Positions 42,095-51,476 of a stretch of 64,000 nt of DNA are shown one piece after another. The notes beneath the pieces were generated by a model. That model saw nothing but the letters and a program-made list of their open reading frames with translations. It had not been told where the DNA came from and ran no database searches. The stretch lies in assembly GCF_900074915.1 (NCBI RefSeq), contig NZ_LT222319.1, positions 3,443,001 through 3,507,000 on the forward strand, read 5' to 3'. Numbering within the stretch: the stretch's first letter is position 1; each line of letters opens with the position of its first letter. The translations under genes and the position numbers were made by a program. The DNA comes from Pseudomonas cerasi. GTDB lineage: Bacteria > Pseudomonadota > Gammaproteobacteria > Pseudomonadales > Pseudomonadaceae.

Positions 42095-42685
42095 TTAAGT
42101 TTCGGCGATTCCCGCAAATTTCTCTCGTAATTTATCTAAAGCCCGCTTGTAACGCATTTTCGTTGCGCTCAAGCCCATGTGCATGATGTCAGCGATTTCC
42201 TGGAATTCAAGTTCTGCTACAAACCGCAGCACCAGAATCTCCCGATCGATCGGGTTCACATACACAAGCCAGCGATCAAGTCCGCCCCGTTCTTCAGGTT
42301 TGGGCGCCTTTTCTTCCGACGCTTCCTCAAGTGGATCCAGACTCAGCGCGTCCATCAAGCGACGCTTACGCCGTTCCTTCCTGTACTGCGTGATGCATTC
42401 ATTGTAGGTGATGCTGTACAGCCAGGTTTTAAATTTAGATTTACCTTCAAAATTTTTCAACCCATACAACACTTTAAGCATCACCTCCTGACAGACATCG
42501 TCAGCATCGCGATCGTTCCCCAGATAACGTGCACAGACGTTAAAAAGTGTTCTCTGGTAACGGCGCATCAATTCTTCGTAGGCCCGCGTCACATTGAACA
42601 GCTCAACGTGGGCGCGCGCAACCAGCTCCTCATCTGAGAGCTCGCGTGGATCGTAGCGCGTCGAAAACGGTTGAGGTTTATTCAA
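42095..42685 (-). CDS. sigX: ECF sigma factor SigX
   Basis: A 196-aa extracytoplasmic-function sigma factor. Region 2 (RYQRTLFNVCARYLGNDRDADDVCQEVMLKVLYGLKNFEGKSKFKTWLYSITYNECI) and region 4 (IDREILVLRFVAELEFQEIADIMHMGLSATKMRYKRALDKL) are complete. Pseudomonas SigX responds to envelope and osmotic stress and governs oprF, fatty-acid synthesis and cmaX-crfX-cmpX. No anti-sigma gene follows, as in P. aeruginosa. The gene order cmaX-crfX-cmpX-sigX-oprF is the same as there. Confidence 0.95.
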   Translation of the reverse strand: MNKPQPFSTRYDPRELSDEELVARAHVELFNVTRAYEELMRRYQRTLFNVCARYLGNDRDADDVCQEVMLKVLYGLKNFEGKSKFKTWLYSITYNECITQYRKERRKRRLMDALSLDPLEEASEEKAPKPEERGGLDRWLVYVNPIDREILVLRFVAELEFQEIADIMHMGLSATKMRYKRALDKLREKFAGIAET

Positions 42686-42767
42686 AACAAATCTTGCCGA
42701 CAGTCAGGTCAGTGTCCGCCATGGCCTGTATCGGCAACCTGGCGGCATACATTAGCAGGTTAACCGC

Positions 42768-43592
42768 TTAACGGCTGCTTACTCTCTGCTCGAGCAGGAT
42801 GCGATTGGAAAACGACACCAGCTCCCCCTCGTCTGTCAGCAGCGTTGTCTTGACCGTACCGATTTCCTCGATCTGCCCTTCCGTATCGCCTATCTGTACC
42901 TGTTGGCCGACCTGAAACAATTCGCGGACGTAGATTCCGGCAATGATCTGCCCGGCAATTTCGCGACTTCCGAGGCCCAGGGCAAGCGCCACTGTCAGAC
43001 CAACGGTAATCAACGCAATCACAATAACGTGGTTCAGCAGGTCGGTCTTGACCTCAAGCTGGCTGATGGCGACCGAAATACTGATGATAATGACCAGCCC
43101 CTGGGCAATTCGCCCCAGGCCGGCAGAGTAGTCGATCCCTACACCTTCGGCAGCACCGCGCACCAAACCATTGACCAGTTGCGCCAGCAGCACACCGACC
43201 AGCAGCACCAGCGCGGCACCAAATACCTTGGGCAAATACAGCGCCAGCATGTCCAGCGTCGCTGAGACCCGCTGCAGGCCCAAAGATTCAGCGGCCGATA
43301 CGAGAAAGATAAGCAGAACGAACCAGTAGACGACCTTGCCGATCAGCGTGGAGACCGGCACCTTGACGCCAGCGCGGCCGATGATCTTGGTCAGGCCGGT
43401 ACCGCCGACCAGACGATCAAGGCCCAGCTTGGCCAGTAATTTGGAAAGCAGTGCGTCGAGCAGTTTGGCGACGACAAAACCGAGCAGCACCACAACCAGG
43501 GCGCCGAACAGGTTGGGAATGAAGTTTGCGACTTTGGTCCACAATGCAGTCATTGCAGCAAGAAGGCTCTGGGTCCAGAGATTCAATTCCAT
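42768..43592 (-). CDS. cmpX: CmpX, small mechanosensitive-channel family protein
   Basis: A 274-aa inner-membrane protein with about five membrane helices, glycine/alanine-rich repeats (LVVVLLGFVVAKLLDALLSKLLAKLGLDRL occurs in two related forms) and a C-terminal MscS-like beta-domain (ELFQVGQQVQIGDTEGQIEEIGTVKTTLLT). P. aeruginosa CmpX affects membrane tension response and SigX activity. Two starts are possible, TTG 43598 overlapping the crfX stop and ATG 43592; ATG is given. It lies directly upstream of sigX. Confidence 0.88.
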   Translation of the reverse strand: MELNLWTQSLLAAMTALWTKVANFIPNLFGALVVVLLGFVVAKLLDALLSKLLAKLGLDRLVGGTGLTKIIGRAGVKVPVSTLIGKVVYWFVLLIFLVSAAESLGLQRVSATLDMLALYLPKVFGAALVLLVGVLLAQLVNGLVRGAAEGVGIDYSAGLGRIAQGLVIIISISVAISQLEVKTDLLNHVIVIALITVGLTVALALGLGSREIAGQIIAGIYVRELFQVGQQVQIGDTEGQIEEIGTVKTTLLTDEGELVSFSNRILLEQRVSSR

Positions 43593-43594
43593 GC

Positions 43595-43843
43595 TCAATC
43601 AGCCTTATCGATAGAACGCGCACCGTTCGAGGTGCGACGAGAAACGGGAGAGACGTGGGCCGAGCCGTTGTTCACGGCGATCATCAGCGCCTCCGACCAG
43701 CGGCCCAGCAAACCGAACAACACACCGGCGCCGACCTGGCGATTGGCGGTTTTCAGGACGCGTCCCAGACATGCGTCATCATCCCGGCTGGAGGATGAAG
43801 AATTGAGCATGTCGCGTAAAGATTCTTCAAACGGATCGTGCAT
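43595..43843 (-). CDS. crfX: CrfX small protein
   Basis: An 82-aa soluble protein without recognised domain: an acidic, serine-rich N-terminus (DPFEESLRDMLNSSSSSRDDD) followed by RVLKTANRQVGAGVLFGLLGRWSEALMIAVNNG. It is identified by position between cmaX and cmpX, as in P. aeruginosa. ATG at 43843 follows GTGAGGTG and is preferred to GTG at 43855. It is coupled to cmpX. Function unknown; the name denotes linkage to the SigX locus. Confidence 0.75.
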   Translation of the reverse strand: MHDPFEESLRDMLNSSSSSRDDDACLGRVLKTANRQVGAGVLFGLLGRWSEALMIAVNNGSAHVSPVSRRTSNGARSIDKAD

Positions 43844-43929
43844 CAGGCACCTCACGTAATGTCATTCAAAGACGCGACGCGAAAACAACAAGTCACACAG
43901 GCTCGCCAAATAACCATCACAGGCCCGCC

Positions 43930-44925
43930 CTATACCCAACGCAAACGGCGGAACAACCACCACTGCCCTGCGCCCAGCGCGACGATCAGCAGACAGGCCA
44001 CCAGGAAGCCGTACGAACTGCTCGACCCCGGAATGCCGCCAACATTAATACCCAGCAGACCGGTGAGAAAACTCATCGGCAGAAAGATACAGGTAATGAT
44101 CCCGAAGCGGTACATGGTGCGGTTCATGTGCTCGCGCAGGCGCCGGTCCTCGGACTCCAGCAGCAGCCCCACCCGCTCGCGGGTCAGCTCAAGCTCTTCC
44201 AGGTAACGGGTCAGGCTATTGTTCAGCTCATTCCAGTAGTCAGCGTCGTCATGCGCAAACCAGGACAGCTTGATGCGTGAAAGCTGGCCATAAATATCCC
44301 GCTGCGGCCCGAGGAACCGGCGCAGGCCGGCGGCGCGCCGACGAATATGCAGCAGCTTGCCGTGCTCGGGGCTGTACCATTCGTCGGCATCGTTCTTTTC
44401 TTCCTCTTCATCGACCGATTCGGTCAGCTCACCCACCAGATCCTGAACCTTGTCGGTGAGGTGCTGCGCCAGGTGCAGGATCAGCTCCGAGGCGCCCTTC
44501 GGGCCTTTGCCCTGCCCCAGCAGCTCAATCAGCTCCTCGGTGGCACGCAACGGACGCAGGCGCAGCGAGATGACTCGCTGCGCGGCGGCGAAGATACGCA
44601 CCGAGACCATGTCTTCAGGTTCCGCACCGGGATTCAGATTCACGCCGCGCAGAAACAGCAGCAGTTCCTGCTCCGGCAACGGCAGCAAACGCGGCCGGGT
44701 GTTCTCTTCCAGCAACAGGTCGCAGGCAAACTCGCTCAGACCGCTGCCGGTGCGCAACCACGCATGTGTCTGCGGGTGACTACGATCCCAATGCAGCCAC
44801 AGGCTTTCTTCTGGCTGCAATGCAAGGTCCTGCAACTCGGTTCGAGCGATGAAACGCGCCCCACCCTTACCGTCCAAAACGAGGGCATGAACCAGCCCCC
44901 ACTGCGCGTTTGCTTCATCGAACAT
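43930..44925 (-). CDS. cmaX: CmaX, CorA/ZntB-like metal transporter
   Basis: A 331-aa member of the CorA superfamily of pentameric cation channels. A large cytoplasmic funnel domain (residues 1-265) ends in two C-terminal helices, the first closing with LTGLLGINVGGIPG. The selectivity motif is GIN in place of GMN, as in ZntB-type members, so the ion may be zinc or magnesium. It heads the sigX locus and is 11 bp downstream of rraA. Confidence 0.88.
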   Translation of the reverse strand: MFDEANAQWGLVHALVLDGKGGARFIARTELQDLALQPEESLWLHWDRSHPQTHAWLRTGSGLSEFACDLLLEENTRPRLLPLPEQELLLFLRGVNLNPGAEPEDMVSVRIFAAAQRVISLRLRPLRATEELIELLGQGKGPKGASELILHLAQHLTDKVQDLVGELTESVDEEEEKNDADEWYSPEHGKLLHIRRRAAGLRRFLGPQRDIYGQLSRIKLSWFAHDDADYWNELNNSLTRYLEELELTRERVGLLLESEDRRLREHMNRTMYRFGIITCIFLPMSFLTGLLGINVGGIPGSSSSYGFLVACLLIVALGAGQWWLFRRLRWV

Positions 44926-44936
44926 GGATACTTCGC

Positions 44937-45425
44937 TTATTCCGGCATGGTCAGGGGTGATGGGGAAATGATGACGCCATTGTTGTCGGCATACAGGTAC
45001 TCACCCGGGCGGAACGTCACGCCGCCAAAGGTCACCGGCACATTCAGTTCGCCTATGCCGCGCTTCTCGGTTTTCTTCGGATGACTGGCGAGCGCCTGGA
45101 CACCCAGGTCGGTCTGGGCGATGACATCCACGTCACGGATGCAGCCGTAGATCAACATGCCTTCCCAGCCGTTCTTGGCAGCCTTGTCTGCCAGCATGTC
45201 ACCCAGCAACGCGCAACGCAGCGAACCACCGCCGTCGACGACGAGCACCTTGCCCTTGCCGTCGAGCTCGACCTGCTCCCTGACCTTGGAGTTGTCCTCG
45301 AAACATTTCAGCGTGACGATCTGGCCACCAAACGAATCGCGGCCGCCAAAATTGCTGAACATCGGCTCCACAACCTGGATCAGGTCCGGATAGGCGTCAC
45401 ACAGATCGGGGGTGAGGTAGTGCAT
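44937..45425 (-). CDS. rraA: RraA-family protein (RNase E activity regulator / aldolase-like)
   Basis: A 162-aa RraA protein with the typical opening TPDLCDAYPDLIQVVEPMFSNFGG and the core VVDGGGSLRCALLGDMLA and YGCIRDVDVIA. E. coli RraA binds RNase E and slows mRNA decay; relatives with the same fold are 4-hydroxy-4-methyl-2-oxoglutarate aldolases, and the conserved R-D pair is shared by both. Which activity applies here cannot be decided. It lies between an alpha/beta hydrolase gene and cmaX, all on one strand. Confidence 0.88.
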   Translation of the reverse strand: MHYLTPDLCDAYPDLIQVVEPMFSNFGGRDSFGGQIVTLKCFEDNSKVREQVELDGKGKVLVVDGGGSLRCALLGDMLADKAAKNGWEGMLIYGCIRDVDVIAQTDLGVQALASHPKKTEKRGIGELNVPVTFGGVTFRPGEYLYADNNGVIISPSPLTMPE

Positions 45426-45523
45426 GGGTCAACTCCTGTCATCGGCTATGGGGTCGCGATTGATACAGACGATTTATTGAAACAGACACGACCGGATGAG
45501 CATAACCATAGCGACTTTACCGG

Positions 45524-46513
45524 CTAACTGCCTACCGCGACCTGAAACTCTGCAACCTGTTCAGGAACGGAACGCTCACCCAGCCACTCGATCACTCGCG
45601 GCCAGACCTGCTGCTGCGCAGCCTTGCTGACCAGCATCTGCACATGGTCGAAATCCTCGCTGAAGCCGTATTCGCGGCCCAGGCAGAGGAATTGCCTGTG
45701 TGCGCTGCCGATCTGCTCGAACAGTTCACGGCAAGCCCACACCGGGTCCTGCTGGTCGCCGGCCGCAGCGACAGCCAGAAGCGGCACCTGAACCGCGCTC
45801 AACCCTGCCCACCAGTTGTTGTCACGCTCACCGAAACGTCCGAACAGCCCGTGCCAGCGCATGCTTTCCAGAACCAGACCGATCGGCTCGTCTTCCGGCC
45901 CGCGCTTGAAACGCGGGCCGGAAATATGTTCGAAGGACCTCAGCAGCAACTTCGCAGACCATTGCAGTGGCGGGACTTTCAGCGGCCAGTAGGTGCGGCT
46001 GACCTGGCTGCCGAACAGCGCCACGGACGCCGCAGTATCAGCACCCAGATACTGACCGCCCAAGGCTGCCGCCAGGCTGGTGCCGCCCAGCGAATGGCCG
46101 ATCCAGTGCGGTATCTGCCCGCTTTGCTCGACGACGAATGCGGCAATGGCTGGCAAATCGAAACGCGCGTAGTCCGCCACGCAGTTGCTGCGGTAACTCA
46201 GGTTGCGAGCCGACAAGCCATGGCCGCGCATTTCGGGAATCCACACGTCATAGCCGGCCCGCGCCAGATACGCACCCAGACCGATGCCCTTGGGCGAATA
46301 CCAGAAACGCCGGTTGGAAAAGCTACCATGCAGCAGTATGACTGGAGTACCACGCACATCGGGCTGATCGGCGCGCCCTAGCCGGGTCACCGCCAGTTCG
46401 ACACTGGCGTCGGGACTGTTGGCAGGTTTGAGACGGTAGACGTCCTCGACCAGATCGCCACGACGCTCGGCGCTGATCAAGGCAACGGGAAAAAGCTGGC
46501 TGCTGCTCTGCAT
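45524..46513 (-). CDS. Alpha/beta-hydrolase
   Basis: A 329-aa serine hydrolase. The oxyanion segment ILLHGSFSNRRFW, nucleophile elbow GHSLGG, and C-terminal catalytic His in EDFDHVQM are present, and the acid is likely in AAAGDQQDP. The cap is of lipase/PHA-depolymerase-like type, but the substrate is unknown. The frame is open to 46630; ATG at 46513 (MQSSSQLFPV) follows AGAG and fits homologues at this conserved place between ppsA and rraA (PA1771 in P. aeruginosa, from memory). Confidence 0.82.
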   Translation of the reverse strand: MQSSSQLFPVALISAERRGDLVEDVYRLKPANSPDASVELAVTRLGRADQPDVRGTPVILLHGSFSNRRFWYSPKGIGLGAYLARAGYDVWIPEMRGHGLSARNLSYRSNCVADYARFDLPAIAAFVVEQSGQIPHWIGHSLGGTSLAAALGGQYLGADTAASVALFGSQVSRTYWPLKVPPLQWSAKLLLRSFEHISGPRFKRGPEDEPIGLVLESMRWHGLFGRFGERDNNWWAGLSAVQVPLLAVAAAGDQQDPVWACRELFEQIGSAHRQFLCLGREYGFSEDFDHVQMLVSKAAQQQVWPRVIEWLGERSVPEQVAEFQVAVGS

Positions 46514-46702
46514 ATCACTCTTTATCTGGCTTGACAGACGGGATGGAACCACGCGCTCCGGGATCTCGCGATGCGCCATAAAAAAGGCGGCTTCCGAAGA
46601 AACCGCCTCATTCAAACACCTGAACCACATGACGGCTCAGGCCGCGTTCGCGTCACACGGCGGCCCGCGCCTGCGAGGACCGCGCCTCAGGCGAGCCGCC
46701 TG

Positions 46703-49078
46703 TCAGACAGGCGACTGTGCTTCGGCGAGGAAGAACCAGGTCTCCAGTACCGAGTCGGGGTTGAGCGACACACTCTCGATGCCCTGATCCATCAGCCAGC
46801 GTGCCAGATCCGGGTGATCGGAAGGCCCCTGCCCACAGATGCCGATGTACTTGCCGGCCTTGTTGCACGCCTGAATGGCGTTGGACAGAAGCTTCTTGAC
46901 CGCCGGGTTACGTTCGTCGAACAGGTGGGCGATCACGCCGGAGTCACGGTCGAGACCGAGTGTCAGCTGGGTCAGGTCGTTGGAGCCGATGGAGAAGCCG
47001 TCGAAGTACTCAAGGAACTCTTCCGCCAGAATCGCGTTGGACGGCAGCTCGCACATCATAATAATGCGCAGGCCGTTTTCGCCACGCTTCAAGCCGTTGG
47101 CGGCCAGCAGATCGATCACCTGACTCGCCTCACCCAGGGTACGGACGAACGGCACCATGATCTCGACGTTGGTCAGGCCCATCTCTTCGCGCACACGCTT
47201 GAGCGCACGGCACTCCAGCTCGAAACAGTCACGGAAGTTCTCACTGATATAGCGCGACGCACCGCGAAAGCCCAGCATCGGGTTTTCTTCTTCGGGTTCG
47301 TAAAGCTTGCCGCCAATCAGGTTCGCATACTCGTTGGACTTGAAGTCCGAGAGGCGCACGATGACCTTTTTCGGCGTGAACGCGGCGGCCAGGGTGCTGA
47401 TACCCTCGACCAGCTTGTCGACGTAGAAACCGACCGGATCATGGTAACCGGCGATGCGCTTGTCGACGCTCTCCTTGATTTCCGGTGGCAGCACCGAATA
47501 GTTGAGCAACGCCTTGGGGTGCACGCCGATCATGCGGTTGATGATGAACTCCAGACGCGCCAGACCCACCCCGGCATTGGGCAATTGGGCGAAATCGAAG
47601 GCACGGTCCGGATTGCCGACGTTCATCATGATCTTGAACGGCAGATCAGGCATTGCATCGACCGAATTGGTCTTGATGTCGAAGCCCAGCTCGCCTTCGA
47701 AGATGTAACCGGTGTCGCCCTCGGCGCAGGAGACCGTGACGCCCTGGCCATCCTGAAGGGTCTGCGTGGCATTGCCGCAGCCAACCACTGCCGGGATGCC
47801 CAGTTCACGGGCGATGATCGCCGCGTGGCAGGTACGACCGCCACGGTTGGTGACGATTGCACTGGCGCGCTTCATCACCGGCTCCCAGTCCGGGTCGGTC
47901 ATGTCCGACACCAGCACGTCACCGGGCTGGACCTTGTCCATCTCGGACACGTCCTTGACGATGCGCACCTTGCCCGCGCCGATGCGCTGACCGATAGCAC
48001 GGCCTTCGACCAGCACCTTGCCGGTCTCCTTGAGCAGATAGCGTTCCATGACGTTGGCCGATGCACGGCTCTTCACCGTTTCCGGACGCGCCTGGACGAT
48101 GTACAGCTTGCCGTCGTCACCGTCCTTGGCCCACTCGATGTCCATCGGGCACTTGTAGTGCTTTTCGATGATCATCGCCTGTTTGGCCAGTTCGGACACT
48201 TCGGCATCGCTCAGACAGAAACGCGCGCGATCGGCAGGCTCGACGTCGATCACCTTGACCGAACGACCGGCCTTGGCTTCTTCGCCGTAAATCATCTTGA
48301 TCGCCTTGCTGCCCAGATTGCGACGCAGGATCGCCGGGCGGCCAGCCGCCAGCGTGTCCTTGTGCACGTAGAACTCGTCCGGGTTGACGGCGCCCTGCAC
48401 AACCGTCTCGCCCAGGCCGTAAGCACCGGTGATGAACACCACGTCGCGGAAGCCGGACTCGGTGTCAAGGGTGAACATGACACCGGCCGTACCGGTTTCG
48501 GAGCGCACCATACGCTGCACGCCCGCAGACAGCGCGACCAGCTTGTGGTCGAAACCCTGGTGTACGCGGTAGGAAATCGCACGGTCGTTGAACAGTGAAG
48601 CAAAAACTTCCTTGGCCGCGCGGATCACGTTCTCGACGCCGCGGATGTTCAGGAAGGTCTCTTGCTGGCCGGCAAACGACGCATCCGGCAAGTCTTCGGC
48701 AGTTGCGGAGGAACGCACGGCCACAGCCAGGTTCGGATTACCCGCAGACAGCTCGGCAAACGCAGTACGAATCTGGGCGTTGAGCTGCTCGGGAAACTCG
48801 GCTTCCATGATCCACTGACGAATCTGCGCACCCGTGCGGGCCAGCGCGTTGACATCGTCGACGTCAAGGGCGTCCAGCGCAGCATGGATCTGCTCGTTGA
48901 GGCCGCTGAGCTCGAGAAAGTCACGGTAGGCCTGGGCGGTAGTCGCGAAGCCGCCGGGCACCGACACACCAGCACCTGCGAGGTTGCTGATCATCTCGCC
49001 GAGGGACGAGTTTTTGCCCCCCACGTGCTCTACATCATGGACGCCGAGCTTATCGAGGGAAACTACGTACTCTACCAA
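46703..49078 (-). CDS. ppsA: Phosphoenolpyruvate synthase
   Basis: A 791-aa gluconeogenic enzyme converting pyruvate and ATP to PEP, AMP and phosphate. The ATP-grasp N-terminal domain (HVGGKNSSLGEMISNLAGAGVSVPGGFATT), the swivelling phospho-His domain (GGRTCHAAIIARELGIPAVVG) and the C-terminal PEP/pyruvate barrel (FVRTLGEA; GICGQGPSDHPD) are complete. The frame is open to 49252. The start is TTG at 49078, eight bases after GGAG, which gives the family N-terminus VEYVVSLDKLG and the usual length. Its regulator ppsR is divergent. Confidence 0.95.
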   Translation of the reverse strand: MVEYVVSLDKLGVHDVEHVGGKNSSLGEMISNLAGAGVSVPGGFATTAQAYRDFLELSGLNEQIHAALDALDVDDVNALARTGAQIRQWIMEAEFPEQLNAQIRTAFAELSAGNPNLAVAVRSSATAEDLPDASFAGQQETFLNIRGVENVIRAAKEVFASLFNDRAISYRVHQGFDHKLVALSAGVQRMVRSETGTAGVMFTLDTESGFRDVVFITGAYGLGETVVQGAVNPDEFYVHKDTLAAGRPAILRRNLGSKAIKMIYGEEAKAGRSVKVIDVEPADRARFCLSDAEVSELAKQAMIIEKHYKCPMDIEWAKDGDDGKLYIVQARPETVKSRASANVMERYLLKETGKVLVEGRAIGQRIGAGKVRIVKDVSEMDKVQPGDVLVSDMTDPDWEPVMKRASAIVTNRGGRTCHAAIIARELGIPAVVGCGNATQTLQDGQGVTVSCAEGDTGYIFEGELGFDIKTNSVDAMPDLPFKIMMNVGNPDRAFDFAQLPNAGVGLARLEFIINRMIGVHPKALLNYSVLPPEIKESVDKRIAGYHDPVGFYVDKLVEGISTLAAAFTPKKVIVRLSDFKSNEYANLIGGKLYEPEEENPMLGFRGASRYISENFRDCFELECRALKRVREEMGLTNVEIMVPFVRTLGEASQVIDLLAANGLKRGENGLRIIMMCELPSNAILAEEFLEYFDGFSIGSNDLTQLTLGLDRDSGVIAHLFDERNPAVKKLLSNAIQACNKAGKYIGICGQGPSDHPDLARWLMDQGIESVSLNPDSVLETWFFLAEAQSPV

Positions 49079-49299
49079 GGTGATCTCTCCACTAACTGTG
49101 TTTGTTGTTGGGAAAAGCTCATTCACCTGCGCCACATGCGGTGTGGCTTCAGGCGTGTCTGCCCGGACGTACAGATCGGGCGTTGAAAACCGTGCTTCAA
49201 AACCAGGTGTGCAAAAAAGCTGCACCTGCGGGCTCTCATGGCAGGCCAGCACGCCTATGATAGCCAGAATTCGTCAACTGCTTAAGGCCTGGGGCAAAA

Positions 49300-50118
49300 A
49301 TGAAACGATCCGCTTTTTTCATCTCGGACGGCACGGGTATCACCGCCGAAACCCTGGGCCAGAGCCTGTTGGCACAATTTGAAAACATTACGTTCAACAA
49401 GTTCACCAGGCCCTATATCGACAGTGTCGAGAAGGCGCGGGCGATGGTACAACAAATCAATAATGCCGCCGACAAGGACGATGTGCGGCCGATCATCTTC
49501 GACACCATCGTCAATCAGGACATTCGCGAGATTCTGGCGACGTCCAATGGCTTCATGATCGATATCTTTTCGACCTTCCTGGCCCCGCTGGAGCAGGAGC
49601 TTAGTTCACACTCGTCCTACTCCGTGGGTAAATCGCATTCCATCGGGCATAACTCCAATTACATGGAGCGCATCGAGGCGGTCAACTTCGCGCTGGACAA
49701 CGATGATGGCGCACGGACGCATTATTACGACAAGGCCGACATTATCCTCGTCGGCGTCTCGCGCTGCGGCAAAACCCCGACCTGTCTGTACATGGCCATG
49801 CAGTTCGGTATCCGGGCCGCCAACTATCCGCTGACCGAAGATGACATGGAGAGGCTGCAGCTGCCTGCGGCGCTCAAGCAGCATCGCGAAAAGCTCTTCG
49901 GCCTGACCATCGACCCGGACCGTCTCACCGCGATTCGCCACGAGCGCAAGCCCAATAGCCGCTACTCCAGCTACGCGCAGTGCGAGTTCGAGGTGCGCGA
50001 GGTGGAAAGCCTGTTCCGCCGCGAGAACATCGCGCACATCAACTCCACGCATTTTTCGGTGGAAGAAATCTCCGCCAAGGTGCTGGTCGAAAAAGGCGTG
50101 GAGCGACGTTTCAAATAG
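49300..50118 (+). CDS. ppsR: PEP synthase regulatory protein (bifunctional kinase/pyrophosphorylase)
   Basis: A 272-aa DUF299 protein that inactivates PEP synthase by ADP-dependent threonine phosphorylation and reactivates it by Pi-dependent removal. The N-terminus [22 protein letters not shown] and the P-loop [15 protein letters not shown] are diagnostic. The divergent ppsA is its target. The ATG at 49300 is the first of the open frame. The 221-bp gap between ppsA and ppsR holds both promoters. Confidence 0.95.
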
Positions 50119-50149
50119 ACGCTGCGGTCACCCCGCCAAACTGACCACT

Positions 50150-51340
50150 TCACTCGCCTGACTGCGGCACACGTACCCAGCCTTCCATCAGCACTCGGGC
50201 GCTGCGGCTCATCAGGGCCTTGGTGACTTTCCAGTCATCGCCCTCCTGAACAGCCTGGGCGCCGACTCGCAAGGTGCCGGAGGGATGGCCAAAGCTGACC
50301 GCACTGCGCGCCTGACCGCCAGCGGCCAGATTGACCAGCGTGCCCGGAATGGCTGCTGCCGTACCGATGGCTACCGCAGCCGTACCCATCATCGCGTGGT
50401 GCAGCTTGCCCATCGACACGGCGCGCACCAACAGCTCGATATCCTGCGCAGCGACAGGCTTGCCACTCGACGCCAGGTAATCGGCAGGCGCCGCCACAAA
50501 AGCCACTTTGGGTGTGTGCTGGCGTGCGGCAGCTTCATCGATATTGCCAATCAGGCCCATCCGCACCGCACCGTAGGCGCGGATGGCCTCCAGACGGGCC
50601 AGCGCCTGCGGGTCAGCGTTGATATCGCCCTGCAACTCAGTGCCGGTGTAGCCGATGTCAGCAGCGTTGACAAAAATCGTCGGAATGCCGGCATTGATCA
50701 TGGTCGCTTTCAGAAGGCCGATACCGGGCACTTCCAGATCGTCCACCAGATTGCCAGTGGGGAACATCGAGCCGCCCGCGCCCTCTTCGTCCGCCGCCGG
50801 GTCAAGAAACTCCAGTGGCACTTCGGCTGCCGGGAAGGTCACGCCATCCAGCTCGAAATCGCCGGTTTCCTGCACCGCGCCGTTGCAGATCGGCACATGG
50901 GCGATGATGGTCTTACCGATGTTGGCCTGCCAGATACGCACCACCGCAACGCCGTCCTGCGGAACGCGGTCAGGGTCGACCAGACCGCTCGTAATCGCGA
51001 ATGGCCCCACGGCCGCTGACAGGTTGCCGCAATTGCCGCTCCAGTCGACAAACGGCTTGTCGATGGACACCTGGCCGAACAGGTAATCGACATCGTGGTC
51101 GGGCCTGCTGCTGCGCGACACAATCACGCTCTTGCTGGTACTCGACGTCGCGCCGCCCATGCCATCGATCTGCTTTTCATAGGGGTCAGGGCTGCCGATG
51201 ACCCGCAACAGCAACGCATCCCGCGCCGATCCCGGAATCTGTGCGGCTTCAGGCAGATCCGTCAGCCTGAAAAACACACCCTTGCTGGTGCCACCACGCA
51301 TGTAGGTGGCCGGGATGCGGATCTGGGGTAAATGCGCCAT
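50150..51340 (-). CDS. prpF: 2-methylaconitate cis-trans isomerase
   Basis: A 396-aa enzyme of the PrpF family, diaminopimelate-epimerase-like fold, which converts the trans-isomer formed by AcnD to 2-methyl-cis-aconitate. The start IPATYMRGGTSKGVFFR and DWSGNCGNLSAAVGPFA contain the conserved Lys and Cys/Asn-Leu-Ser surroundings. It is the last gene of the propionate operon and is separated from acnD by 136 bp holding a REP-like repeat. Confidence 0.95.
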   Translation of the reverse strand: MAHLPQIRIPATYMRGGTSKGVFFRLTDLPEAAQIPGSARDALLLRVIGSPDPYEKQIDGMGGATSSTSKSVIVSRSSRPDHDVDYLFGQVSIDKPFVDWSGNCGNLSAAVGPFAITSGLVDPDRVPQDGVAVVRIWQANIGKTIIAHVPICNGAVQETGDFELDGVTFPAAEVPLEFLDPAADEEGAGGSMFPTGNLVDDLEVPGIGLLKATMINAGIPTIFVNAADIGYTGTELQGDINADPQALARLEAIRAYGAVRMGLIGNIDEAAARQHTPKVAFVAAPADYLASSGKPVAAQDIELLVRAVSMGKLHHAMMGTAAVAIGTAAAIPGTLVNLAAGGQARSAVSFGHPSGTLRVGAQAVQEGDDWKVTKALMSRSARVLMEGWVRVPQSGE

Positions 51341-51383
51341 GAATTTGTTGTCCTGTTCAAAGAGCGCGCTGCGCGCTCAAAAT

Positions 51384-51476
51384 CGGACGCAGAGCGTTCA
51401 GAACTGCATGCCCACGCGGAGCATGAGCACGATAGTGCTCTTGCGCACGCTTATCGTTCTTCACGCTCCAGCGTAG
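51384..51476. repeat. REP-like repeat between acnD and prpF
   Basis: The segment GGACGCAGAGCGTTCAGAACTGCATGCC-CACGCGGAGCATG is the reverse complement of the repeat core at 1421-1765, followed by an inverted companion (ATCGTTCTTCACGCTCC AGCGTAG). It interrupts the spacing within the prp operon. Confidence 0.65.

Noticed and set aside
40964..42130. 388-aa frame opposite oprF, running into sigX
   Set aside because: Explained by extreme codon bias of oprF; the Val/Ala-rich product is not a plausible protein.
46571..48598. 675-aa open frame opposite ppsA
   Set aside because: It mirrors the strongly biased codons of ppsA, lacks a ribosome site and family resemblance, and crosses into the hydrolase gene region.
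49079..49252. 58-residue N-terminal extension of PpsA
   Set aside because: No ribosome site before the upstream start, and the extension is not part of the enzyme family; it covers the promoter region.
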